A stretch of DNA of 22,594 bases from an uncultured Blautia sp. (GTDB taxonomy: Bacteria; Bacillota; Clostridia; Lachnospirales; Lachnospiraceae), in NCBI GenBank assembly GCA_902476765.1, contig CABSEJ010000033.1, positions 1-22,594 on the forward strand, written 5' to 3'. The number at the start of each line of letters is the position of its first letter. Position 1 is the first letter of the stretch. Of the stretch, positions 6,979 to 14,837 are shown one piece after another. The translations under genes and the position numbers were made by a program. Under the pieces are notes generated by a model, which searched no databases, was not told where the DNA came from, and saw only the letters and a program-made list of their open reading frames with translations.

Positions 6979-8247
6979 TTATTGTTTGATAATGCTTTCC
7001 AACTGTTCTATAAAGTCTTCTGCGCCTATTTCCCCAGCAAATTGCTGTTGTGACAAATCCCTCATAGGTTCCCCGATAGCCGTATCTAAGTAGGTGAACC
7101 ACCATAACTGTGTATTCTCCAGCTTATTAAAGTTCTCAATATAGGTTTTCATCATTTCACTTTGATTTTCCATTTCCACGTCCGTTTCAAAATAGGTTTG
7201 CTCACCGCTCTCTGCCAAATGGTCGTTTAAACATTTGGAGTATTCTACTGCCAGCATTGCCGCTTCCTCTGCATATTCAGAATTTGCGTTTACTGCCATT
7301 CCGGAATCTGCTGCATTACTACAGCAGGACAAATAAGGGTCTTCTTTTCCTGTCTTAGGAAATACTGTACATCCAAGGTTTTCCTGAGAAGTAAAGGCCG
7401 AAAGCTGGAAAGAGCCTGCAGGGTACATGGCGATTTTTCCTGCTTTTAATAACTCCACACATTCTGTTTGGGTGGCCTGCATATATCCGCTCTGGAAAGC
7501 ATCCATTTCCACTAAAGTCTGTACCTTCCGGGCTGCCTCCACAAAGGGTTCTGACGTAAAGGTTCCTCCTTCTTCTACAGCTTCTGCGAAAGCCTCTGCA
7601 TCCTCCCGTAAAACCATCATGTTATAGAAAAGGTCTCCTTCCCACCGGTCTTTATCTCCTAAGCCCAGAGCTCCGATTCCCTGTGCGTTACAGGCTTCTA
7701 CAACGTCCAGCAACTCTTCCCAGTTGGCAGGAACTTCCTTTCCGATTTGTGTGAATACATCTTTATTGTAGAATAAACAATAGGACTCTAATGCTGTAGT
7801 GGGAACCGTATAAAAATGGCCCTCATCATCCTTCTGAGCATAAATATCCTGTAGTACATAGCCGGATTCCTCTACTGTTTTTTCTAAGGGATACATAGCG
7901 TCTGCCTCCAAAAAAGGTGTACTGTAAGAACCACCCCAGGTATAAAATAAATCAGGAAGCTCATTGGCCTGAAGCATAACCCTTATTTTGGTCTTGTAGG
8001 TAGCGTCATCCACCCTTTCTACATTAACCTTATACCCTAAATTTTCTGCGGCCTCCTCAAAGCTGTCAAATTTCCAAGGATTATCTGTTGCCGGGTCCCC
8101 CACTAACAGCACAGACAGCTCTATCTTACCTTTTCCCTCATCCGCACTCTGGGTATTGCTGCCAGTATCTCCTTTGCCGCATCCTGTGGTCATTCCCAAA
8201 ACTACAGTCATCCCCAACACTGCAATTCTTGTTTTTGCCTTCCTCAT
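6979..8247 (-). CDS. Extracellular solute-binding lipoprotein of the sugar ABC importer
   Basis: 422 residues. A positively charged start and hydrophobic stretch lead to a lipobox-like MTTGC with Cys23 as the probable lipid attachment site. The Thr at position -3 is slightly unusual. The mature part is a family-1 solute-binding protein, with segments such as GIGALGLGDKDRWEGDLFYN and KIAMYPAGSFQLSAF typical of oligosaccharide binders. It captures substrate outside the cell for the two permeases. It is the first gene of the operon, with ribosome site AGAGGAGG. A weak promoter may lie within 8260-8310 (TTTACA-like and an AT-rich -10). The upstream YesMN pair is the likely regulator by family precedent. 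Confidence 0.93.
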   Translation of the reverse strand: MRKAKTRIAVLGMTVVLGMTTGCGKGDTGSNTQSADEGKGKIELSVLLVGDPATDNPWKFDSFEEAAENLGYKVNVERVDDATYKTKIRVMLQANELPDLFYTWGGSYSTPFLEADAMYPLEKTVEESGYVLQDIYAQKDDEGHFYTVPTTALESYCLFYNKDVFTQIGKEVPANWEELLDVVEACNAQGIGALGLGDKDRWEGDLFYNMMVLREDAEAFAEAVEEGGTFTSEPFVEAARKVQTLVEMDAFQSGYMQATQTECVELLKAGKIAMYPAGSFQLSAFTSQENLGCTVFPKTGKEDPYLSCCSNAADSGMAVNANSEYAEEAAMLAVEYSKCLNDHLAESGEQTYFETDVEMENQSEMMKTYIENFNKLENTQLWWFTYLDTAIGEPMRDLSQQQFAGEIGAEDFIEQLESIIKQ

Positions 8248-8394
8248 CCTTTTAACCTCCTCTTTATTTTGATATTATTATTCTACCATTGAGTTTTGTG
8301 TAAAAATATAGATTATATTCTTACTGTATTAGATATATTACTGTCTTTCCTGTCTGTAAATAGGTTTAAAGGCTGAAGGAGAGCAAGGTGAGCA

Positions 8395-8715
8395 TTAGTT
8401 TGCAAGAAAAGTATAAAATATAGCCAAGAATTTACCAACAGAAGGTTTTTGGGAGAGCTCATGCCCTGCCATATAACATAAAAATTCTGCATTGGTGTTC
8501 CACAATACCATTATAACGGTTCGTATACTATGTTCTACTGCCCGCCAGTCTGTATTAAATTCTTTTCCAATATCCGGATAAAGCAGTTTTGAAACATAAA
8601 GCAAACGGTTCTGGTCTTCTGAAATCAAATACATAGCATAAGATATATAATGGAAGCCCCTATAATTTGCAGTAATACCTAATTTCATCAACAAACGCTG
8701 GGACTTTTTTTCCAT
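8395..8715 (-). CDS. Stand-alone Spo0A C-terminal-type DNA-binding domain protein
   Basis: 106 residues that align over nearly their whole length with the DNA-binding effector domain of the sporulation master regulator Spo0A. The segment SKLLYPDIGKEFNTDWRAVE parallels the Spo0A segment TKVLYPDIAKKFNTTASRVE, followed by a recognition-helix region SIRTVIMVLW parallel to AIRHAIEVAW. The receiver domain of Spo0A is entirely absent, so it cannot be phosphorylated like Spo0A. It begins 7 bases after the XRE-type gene and is probably co-transcribed with it. It could bind 0A-box-like sites or compete with Spo0A, but its target and role are inference. The start at ATG 8715 is the only reasonable one; the ribosome site is weak. 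Confidence 0.85.
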   Translation of the reverse strand: MEKKSQRLLMKLGITANYRGFHYISYAMYLISEDQNRLLYVSKLLYPDIGKEFNTDWRAVEHSIRTVIMVLWNTNAEFLCYMAGHELSQKPSVGKFLAIFYTFLAN

Positions 8716-8722
8716 ACAGGTT

Positions 8723-8989
8723 TTATGCTACATCTTTTTCACTCCTTTGCAAAAGTTTTCTGAAATTTCCAATAAATTTAATTATGTCTTCGTCTGAAAG
8801 CAGCAGAAGAAAATAAATAAGCGACATTGCCGAAAATCCCGATTTACCATGCTCTAAGTCAAAATAAGACCTCGGCGTAATGTGGAGCTTTTCTGCCATT
8901 TTTTCTTGGGTTAAGTCCTCCTTGCCTCGAAATATTCTGATTTGCATACTAAGATAATCCATTAATAATCGCTTTGATTTTTTTCTCAT
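8723..8989 (-). CDS. XRE-type helix-turn-helix regulator
   Basis: 88 residues. The helix-turn-helix lies at about residues 15-60: IRIFRGKEDLTQEKMAEKLH, then ITPRSYFDLEHGKSGFSAMS. The remainder is a short hydrophobic and basic tail. The start is supported by GGGGAGGTAATAC before ATG. It is the first gene of a two-gene unit with the Spo0A-domain gene. A possible promoter (TTGAAA, 17 bases, AATATT) lies at about 9023-9051, next to an inverted repeat GTATGG...CCATAC that could be an operator. Both are weak calls. Confidence 0.85.
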   Translation of the reverse strand: MRKKSKRLLMDYLSMQIRIFRGKEDLTQEKMAEKLHITPRSYFDLEHGKSGFSAMSLIYFLLLLSDEDIIKFIGNFRKLLQRSEKDVA

Positions 8990-9081
8990 GTATTACCTCC
9001 CCAGTTCGACAAATTCCTGGAATATTTTACCGTATGGTTTCTATTTCAACTATGAGCCATACCTCAATATTTCAGGTATAA

Positions 9082-9125
9082 ATAAAAGAAAACTCCTAAA
9101 AGTTTATGCAGATACTTCTAAGAGT
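9082..9125 (-). terminator. Intrinsic terminator, minus direction
   Basis: On the minus strand ACTCTTAGAAGT (9125-9114) pairs with ACTTTTAGGAGT (9103-9092) over 12 bp with two G-U pairs. It is followed by the T-rich TTTTCTTTTATTT. It insulates the XRE gene from transcription arriving from the right. Confidence 0.75.
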
Positions 9126-9160
9126 CTTCTAAAAACAAGGTTTATAAACTGATAGTTTGC

Positions 9161-9213
9161 AAAAAGAAAAAGGCGGCAGACACCACTCTTCAAAGATGCG
9201 GTACTGTCGCCTT
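9161..9213 (-). terminator. Intrinsic terminator after the decayed LytTR region
   Basis: On the minus strand a GC-rich stem (GGCG/CGCC, then CAG/CTG, then ACCGC/GTGGT, with small internal mismatches) occupies 9211-9172. It is followed by TTTTTCTTTTT. It is the first of two consecutive minus-strand terminators, only about 36 bases apart. Confidence 0.75.
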
Positions 9214-9360
9214 CTAACACTTTGGAAATACCCAATAAGACTGTACTTAGCTATATTTTACTTTAAGGCAAAGTACTTATTTTTTATCTTTCCTGAAATC
9301 AATCCCGTCACAATCATAATATGGGCTATCTCTATTGCTTCCCATAACACTATTGGGATT
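9213..9360 (-). other. Remnant sequence downstream of the LytTR pseudogene
   Basis: Between the LytTR remnant and the terminator there is no intact gene. One minus-strand frame, open only after two stop codons, reads IVLWEAIEIAHIMIVTGLIS and then GKIKNKYFALK. This looks like the last membrane helix and basic tail of a lost membrane protein, possibly a peptide-processing or sensor partner of an agr-like system. The identification is too short to trust. The plus-strand frame over 9157-9768 mostly mirrors the regulator and has no ribosome site. Confidence 0.3.
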
Positions 9361-10045
9361 TGCTACTATGCGATTGTAATTCTTCCGGAATTTATTTTTA
9401 CTGTACTTATAAACGGAGATTCCAGGTTTTATTACCGTTTGGAACAGCAAGATATAGTTATAATCTTTGTTCTAGAATATATTCAAAAGTTTCTCTGTGC
9501 AGCCTCATGTATAAGTCTTTTAATTTTTCTCTGCTCACAATATTGTAAGTTTCTTTCTCGTTATAGCAAACCAGTTTTGTCTTTCTTCCCTCAATGGTTA
9601 AATATAGTATTTCATCATTCAGAATTCGAATCACTTCTCCATCATTTGTTATGGAAGTATACAACTGTCGATTTTTCTTTATCATGGCCCACAAAATATC
9701 CGGCATTTCGTCTTTTAAGTCTTTGTCATAAATATCTTTCAAAATGTAACGAAACGGATATACTTTGAAATTTTCCGGCAACGGCTGCTGATAGTTTGTG
9801 CAAAAGATTAAAATACAATCAGGATTATGTTCTCTAAATTTTACCGCTGCCATATTCCCATTTATTCCAGGCATATAAATATCCAAAAAAAGCAAGTCAA
9901 ATTTAATATCCGCATTTAATAACTCTTCTCCTGTCGTAAATTCATAAAAGTCAATCTCGTCTATGATTATGTCAGATTCTCTCACTAATTTTTTGATTAT
10001 CTCTCTGTATTCTTTCTCATCATCACAAATAGCAATTCTGTACAT
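9361..10045 (-). pseudogene. LytTR-family response regulator (AgrA type), C-terminus decayed
   Basis: The receiver domain is intact: MYRIAICDDE start, phosphoacceptor Asp55 in LLFLDIYMPG, Lys103. A LytTR DNA-binding domain begins at about residue 125. The frame stops at 9458 after FEYILEQRL (195 residues), where LytTR domains normally run another 35-45 residues. The missing end appears in pieces in other frames downstream: LYLAVPNGNK (compare the LytTR beta-strand with an NG turn), then GISVYKYSKNKFRKNYNRIV down to about 9361. I read this as a small deletion plus frameshift. The start at 10045 is chosen for the AGAGGTGG ribosome site, rather than the codon nine residues earlier. The DNA-binding function is probably lost. 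Confidence 0.7.
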
Positions 10046-10070
10046 TTCCCACCTCTGTTTAATTTCAGAC

Positions 10071-10150
10071 AAAAATTTTCCGTATTAACAGCATAGCCGT
10101 TAATACGGTTTCCTCACCTTCCCGCCCGAAGGCTGGTTTTTAGCCTCCGG
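10071..10150 (-). terminator. Two hairpins between YesN and LytTR genes, the second terminator-like
   Basis: On the minus strand a 9-bp hairpin (CCGGAGGCT with AGCCTTCGG, 10150-10126) is followed by a perfect 10-bp hairpin, CCGTATTAAC with GTTAATACGG (10108-10080), then AAAATTTTT. The second could end transcription of the YesMN operon or act as an attenuator before the LytTR gene. The four As before the T-run weaken it as a classical terminator. Confidence 0.55.
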
Positions 10151-10176
10151 ACAAGAAAGTATACCTTTTCTTATTT

Positions 10177-11769
10177 TTACTCCCCGCTATATATCTCTCT
10201 GTATTCTCCTGCCGTTACTCCCGTATATTTTTTAAACACCTGAGAAAAATAAGTATAATCCGTGTAGCCCGTTATTTCAGCAATGTAATAAACCTTATCA
10301 TCTGTGGTTCTCAGAAGCTCCTTGGCCTTTTCCATTCTAGCCTTTGTAAGATAGCTGAAAAAAGTCTCATTTTGCTCTTTTTTAAAAATACTGCAAAGGT
10401 AATTTTTACTTAGATGTACACTATCTGCTACTTCAGTCAATGTGATATTTTCTCTCATATGCTCTTTCACATACTGCTTTACAGCCTCTACAACCTCTTT
10501 GTTTTTATTTAAGGTTTGCTTTTCTCCATATTCCATGATTTCCTCCACAGCCTTACATACCACATCCTCCAGCATAGTCCCTGTTTTGTATTGTCCCAGA
10601 TTCTCCAGTATATTCACCAGCTTTTCACGGATTCTGTTCTCCTCCGCTATGGCAAACAGTTCCGTCAGGAGGAAAACCGTCTGACTGTAAAATTGCTGAT
10701 AAATCGCTTTGCGTTTTCTCATATCCTTATACATTTTTTGAATACATTCCAATGCACCTTCTTTGTTTAGGGCACGCAACTTCATGCAAATCTGCTGCAA
10801 CATCTCATGGTCATATTCCATTCTGTTCTTTGAAAAACTCATCACTTCATCATAAAAGATACAACTTCCCTCTCCCAGATTACACCTTTCTTCCAGTGCT
10901 ATTTCGCAATCTTTTCTGGCCGAATATAGCTCTGTATAATCGGTATACTCTCTGCTGATTCCTACGGATAGGCTGATTCTGGTCAGATTTTTAAATTCTC
11001 CCAATATTTTTTCCAAACACTCTTCCATTTCCTCAAATCCGTATTCTTCCCTGGCTGCCTCTACAATATAGAGCAAAAATCTTCCTCTTACAAAGGATTC
11101 ACACCGCAGCCGCCCTTCTATTTCTTCCCGGATAATAATACGAAGCTGAATCCATATCAATTCCCGCATTTCAGGATTGTCCGCATAAGTCTCGTCTCTG
11201 TCCAGATTAAAACACCAAACCCTGTAAGAAGTCCCCTTTAATGGTGATTTATAAAATTGAAGGCTGGATATAATATTCTGTTCTGTGGGCAGCATACCGC
11301 TGCACAGCTCATTAAAAAATTGATTTTTCAATACCGGAATGGAACGCTCAGCCTGCTGCTTCCACTCCTTTGTATTTCTTTCTATTTTTTGCTTTTTGCA
11401 GATTCTTTCATATACTCTATTAAGGGCAGCTTCCAATTCCAACTTATTGGTAGGTTTCAATATATACTCCATAACGCCTGCCTTCATAGCAGATTTTGCA
11501 AAATCAAACTCGTCATATCCGCTTATAATAATCATTTCCGTATCCGGATACTTTTTGTTTATATATTCTGCCAGCTCAATTCCATTCATTTGAGGCATCA
11601 TCACATCTGTAATAACCAAGTCCGGCCTATACTTTTCCTGCAGCTGACAGGCTTTTTCCCCACTGTCTGCAGTGGCACAAATCTGAAAGCCTTGTTTTTC
11701 CCAGTCTATCACCTTTCCCATATTGTTTAAAACAGAGGGCTCATCATCCACTATCATTACTTTAAGCAC
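10177..11769 (-). CDS. YesN-type response regulator with AraC DNA-binding domain
   Basis: 530 residues. The N-terminal receiver (1-125) has Asp9 and the following acidic residue, phosphoacceptor Asp55 in LVITDVMMPQMNG, and Lys105. There is a long central region (130-420) of the kind found in YesN proteins. The C-terminal AraC/XylS domain (about 430-530) has two helix-turn-helix units: ITLTEVADSVHLSKNYLCSI and VYYIAEITGYTDYTYFSQVF. It is the partner of the YesM-like kinase 16 bases upstream. In this family such regulators turn on nearby sugar ABC transporter operons, so the importer at 4205-8247 is the likely target, although smaller regulators now lie between them. Confidence 0.95.
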   Translation of the reverse strand: MLKVMIVDDEPSVLNNMGKVIDWEKQGFQICATADSGEKACQLQEKYRPDLVITDVMMPQMNGIELAEYINKKYPDTEMIIISGYDEFDFAKSAMKAGVMEYILKPTNKLELEAALNRVYERICKKQKIERNTKEWKQQAERSIPVLKNQFFNELCSGMLPTEQNIISSLQFYKSPLKGTSYRVWCFNLDRDETYADNPEMRELIWIQLRIIIREEIEGRLRCESFVRGRFLLYIVEAAREEYGFEEMEECLEKILGEFKNLTRISLSVGISREYTDYTELYSARKDCEIALEERCNLGEGSCIFYDEVMSFSKNRMEYDHEMLQQICMKLRALNKEGALECIQKMYKDMRKRKAIYQQFYSQTVFLLTELFAIAEENRIREKLVNILENLGQYKTGTMLEDVVCKAVEEIMEYGEKQTLNKNKEVVEAVKQYVKEHMRENITLTEVADSVHLSKNYLCSIFKKEQNETFFSYLTKARMEKAKELLRTTDDKVYYIAEITGYTDYTYFSQVFKKYTGVTAGEYREIYSGE

Positions 11770-11785
11770 TTTTTATTCCTCCCGT

Positions 11786-13552
11786 TCACATCTTATCCAG
11801 GGGTATCCTGATTGTCACTTTCGTACCTCCGCTTTTACGGTTTTCGAAATGAAGGGCGCTTATGGTCCCATATCTCATTTTCAATCGTTCATTTACATTG
11901 TAGATTCCATGTCCATAAAATTTTTTATTCTCTCCCACACTGTTTCCTTCTAATATCTTCTCTATATACTCCTTATCTATTCCCACTCCATTATCCCATA
12001 TGCTGATTACCAACAGTTCATCTTCTACCTTTGCAGTGATTCCCACATAGCCTTTTTCTGTCCTGGCCTGTATGCCATGTAAAATAGAATTTTCTACCAA
12101 TGGCTGTAAAAAAAACTTGATCACTTTATACTCCATAACTTCTTCCGGTACATCTATCAAGTATATCAATTTATCTTCAAATCGTTTCTTTTGCAGTAAA
12201 AGATAATTTCTTACGTTTTCTACTTCCTTCTCTAAATTTACCTCTTTCTCTCCTTTACCCAAACTGAAGCGGAACATCCTGGAAAGGCTTTGAATCATCT
12301 GGGATATTTCTTCCTGTCCGTTAACCATGGCCTTCCAATTTATACAGTCCAGTGTGTTATACAAAAAGTGGGGATTTATCTGGGCCTGTAAGTTTTCCAG
12401 CTGCGCCTGCTTTGTATTTAATTTTTCCTTCATTACCTGGTTAATCAATATATGTATTCTTTTTGTGAGACGATTATAGGCGCTGCTTAACTGAATAAAT
12501 TCCTGGATTCTCTCAATCCTAATTTCCTCTTTAAAATTCTTTTTTTCTGCATTTTCCATAACACTATTCAGTCTTTGAATTTCCTTAGTAACACTGTGAG
12601 AAAGCTTACTATACACAAAAGCTGCCGCAATCATGATACACAGTGTGGCTAAAAGTATAATACAAAAATTTATCCATTGATTGCTCAGTACAGTCAAAAT
12701 ATCTCCCACACAGATAAAGGACCAATCCAGATGCATAAAATCAGACCTGGTTATGAGAAATTTTCCATTTTTTACAGTATCTGAACTTTTGCTTTCATCC
12801 GTTTCCTTTAAACTAAAATATAACGGATTCCCTTCCTCTTCCGGTGAAAACAAAAGCTGGTATTTATCATTTATAATATAAAAGCTGCCAATGGTAGCAC
12901 TGCTCAAATCGGAAACCAGCTTTTCTATATAATGATTGTCCAATACAAAAATCATAAATCCCAAACCTTCCATGGTATCTGTTTTATTTATTACCCTTCC
13001 TAAAATAAGCCGGCTTTCTTTTTCGCTGATACCATCTATATCACAATATTGCCAGATATATCCCCCTCTTTTATCCAGCATGTCCTGATACCATTCCTGT
13101 TCCATCCACATAGAGGAATCATTAAGGTAAGACGGGCTGTCCCCCACTGTAAATCCATTTCCTGAAAAATTATAAACCGACAGGGACTCAATATAGTCCT
13201 GCTCCAAAATCAGTCTGGTCAGCTCCTCTTTTCCCCTTCTGTAAAAATCATTATAGTCCCTGTCTCCTTCCTGTGCGGACAACATAGACTGCACCGCATC
13301 CTCTGCCAAGATAAATCTGGATTTTGTTTCAATGTCGGTTGTTATATATTCCATATTCCTGGAGAGATCATCCAAAAATTGAATTGCATAAGAATTATAA
13401 TTTTTCATTGCGATTTTCCCTGTTATAACTGCAGACGTAAGCAATATCACCAAAATAGCAGGAAAGAAAATACAGCAAAAAGTCACCATCAGCGTCTGAT
13501 AAAGTCCCAAATTAAAAAACCAATTTTTTATCCAGGAAGTTTTATTTCTCAT
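11786..13552 (-). CDS. YesM-type sensor histidine kinase
   Basis: 588 residues. Membrane segments at about 20-45 and 294-314 flank a large extracellular sensor domain (about 46-293). A HAMP region (315-370) precedes the His_kinase domain with QAQINPHFLYNTLDCINW (His395). The ATPase N-box QPLVENSILHG includes Asn488, and the G-box is WDNGVGI. It senses an extracellular ligand or a loaded binding protein and phosphorylates the YesN-like regulator. Ribosome site GGGGTGAGGAG lies directly before ATG. A promoter is visible just upstream, immediately past the terminator of the polyamine operon. The ligand is unknown; a carbohydrate is likely from the family and neighbours. Confidence 0.95.
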   Translation of the reverse strand: MRNKTSWIKNWFFNLGLYQTLMVTFCCIFFPAILVILLTSAVITGKIAMKNYNSYAIQFLDDLSRNMEYITTDIETKSRFILAEDAVQSMLSAQEGDRDYNDFYRRGKEELTRLILEQDYIESLSVYNFSGNGFTVGDSPSYLNDSSMWMEQEWYQDMLDKRGGYIWQYCDIDGISEKESRLILGRVINKTDTMEGLGFMIFVLDNHYIEKLVSDLSSATIGSFYIINDKYQLLFSPEEEGNPLYFSLKETDESKSSDTVKNGKFLITRSDFMHLDWSFICVGDILTVLSNQWINFCIILLATLCIMIAAAFVYSKLSHSVTKEIQRLNSVMENAEKKNFKEEIRIERIQEFIQLSSAYNRLTKRIHILINQVMKEKLNTKQAQLENLQAQINPHFLYNTLDCINWKAMVNGQEEISQMIQSLSRMFRFSLGKGEKEVNLEKEVENVRNYLLLQKKRFEDKLIYLIDVPEEVMEYKVIKFFLQPLVENSILHGIQARTEKGYVGITAKVEDELLVISIWDNGVGIDKEYIEKILEGNSVGENKKFYGHGIYNVNERLKMRYGTISALHFENRKSGGTKVTIRIPLDKM

Positions 13553-13590
13553 CTCCTCACCCCTTTGTTTTTACTATATATCTCTATTAT

Positions 13591-13620
13591 ATTATATACT
13601 CTCTCTGAATACGGGTACAA
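13591..13620 (-). promoter_or_regulatory. Probable sigma-A promoter of the YesMN operon
   Basis: On the minus strand TTGTAC (13620-13615), an 18-base spacer and a perfect TATAAT (13596-13591) lie about 40 bases before the kinase start. The -35 box matches the consensus at four of six positions. Confidence 0.55.
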
Positions 13621-13626
13621 ATTTTT

Positions 13627-13664
13627 AGAAAAAGCAGAGGACGCCCTCACTGCATCCTCTGCTT
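13627..13664 (-). terminator. Terminator of the polyamine operon
   Basis: On the minus strand AAGCAGAGGA (13664-13655) pairs perfectly with TCCTCTGCTT (13641-13632) around a 13-base loop, followed by TTTTTC. It lies 37 bases after the nspC stop codon and ends the six-gene polyamine transcript. Confidence 0.88.
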
Positions 13665-13700
13665 CCGATTTACTACATATATTTCATAAACTACTAAGTT

Positions 13701-14837
13701 CTAAGACAGTCTTCCCTTAAAGTCTTCATATCCAAAGCGCTTCACCAGGCTTCTTTTTTCTTCTGTATTTTCCCAGACAATGTCCGGAAGTGGCATTCCG
13801 TTAAAGGTATTGGTTTTGACCATAGTATAAAGGGCCATGTCTTCCAAAATCACCTGGTCTCCCTCTTTTAACGGACAGTCAAAAGAATAATCTCCTATCA
13901 CATCTCCGGCCAGACAGGTTGGTCCGGTCAAACGGCAGGTAAAAGGCTTCTCTCCGGGAAGCCCGCTGTTCTTCACCGGCGGGCGGTAAGGCATCTCCAG
14001 CACATCCGGCATATGGCAGGCAGCGGAAGTATCCAGAACAGCTATGTCCATTCCGTTATGGATAATTTCCAAAACCGTTGATACCAGGAAACCGGCGTTT
14101 AAAACCACTGCCTCTCCCGGCTCCAGATATATTTCCACATCATAAGTCTTTTTCAGCCGCTTTACCATGGCAATCAGCTTCTCTACGTCATAGTCTTCCC
14201 TGGTTATGTGATGACCGCCTCCCAGGTTTAACCATTTCATCTGATACAGATACTTTCCGAATTTTTCCTCCACAGCTTCCAGCGTAATCTCCAAGTCCTC
14301 CGCCCCCTGCTCACAGAGTGTGTGGAAATGAAGTCCGTCCAGAAGAGGCAGCAGGCTTTCATCAAAATTTTCCAGAGTTGTTCCAAGTCTGGAATAGGGA
14401 GAACAGGGGTCATAGATGGCATGGTCTCCCTGGGTGGAGCATTCCGGATTTATCCGAAGTCCTATAGATTTACCGGCCGCCTTGGCTCTCTGTCCGTAAA
14501 GCCTGATTTGCCTGGGAGAATTAAACACAATATCATCTGCATAGGAAAGGATTTCCTGAAATTCTTCTTCCCGGTAAGCCGGAGAAAACACATGGGTCTC
14601 TCCTCCGAATTCCTCTTTTCCCAGCCTTGCCTCATACAGACCGCTGGCTGTGGTTCCCGCCAGATACCTGCGGATAAGCGGATAGGCAGAAAACATAGAA
14701 AAGGCTTTCTGGGCCAAAAGAATTTTACACCCCGCCTGCTCCTGTACCCGCCTCAAAATTTCCAGGTTATGCAGCAGCCTTTTCTCCTCCACCAAGAAGT
14801 AAGGAGTGGAAAACTCCGGCTCTCTCTCCCTTCCCAT
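13701..14837 (-). CDS. nspC: Carboxynorspermidine/carboxyspermidine decarboxylase
   Basis: PLP enzyme of the alanine-racemase fold that removes CO2 from carboxyspermidine or carboxynorspermidine to give spermidine or norspermidine. From the chosen start it has 378 residues, normal for the family. The opening STPYFLVEEKRLLHNLEIL and ILLAQKAFSMFS, with Lys44 as the PLP lysine, are diagnostic. Later marks are GLRINPECSTQ, LHFHTLCEQ, WLNLGGGHHITR and GPTCLAGDVIGDY. I prefer ATG 14837, which overlaps the synthase stop as TAATG, over the in-frame ATG at 14885, which would add 16 residues unlike the family and lacks a ribosome site. It is the last gene of the polyamine operon. Confidence 0.93.
   Translation of the reverse strand: MGREREPEFSTPYFLVEEKRLLHNLEILRRVQEQAGCKILLAQKAFSMFSAYPLIRRYLAGTTASGLYEARLGKEEFGGETHVFSPAYREEEFQEILSYADDIVFNSPRQIRLYGQRAKAAGKSIGLRINPECSTQGDHAIYDPCSPYSRLGTTLENFDESLLPLLDGLHFHTLCEQGAEDLEITLEAVEEKFGKYLYQMKWLNLGGGHHITREDYDVEKLIAMVKRLKKTYDVEIYLEPGEAVVLNAGFLVSTVLEIIHNGMDIAVLDTSAACHMPDVLEMPYRPPVKNSGLPGEKPFTCRLTGPTCLAGDVIGDYSFDCPLKEGDQVILEDMALYTMVKTNTFNGMPLPDIVWENTEEKRSLVKRFGYEDFKGRLS

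Noticed and set aside
9157..9768. 203-codon hydrophobic plus-strand frame resembling a membrane protein
   Set aside because: Its larger part is antisense to the LytTR regulator, it has no ribosome site, and it starts inside a minus-strand terminator hairpin.
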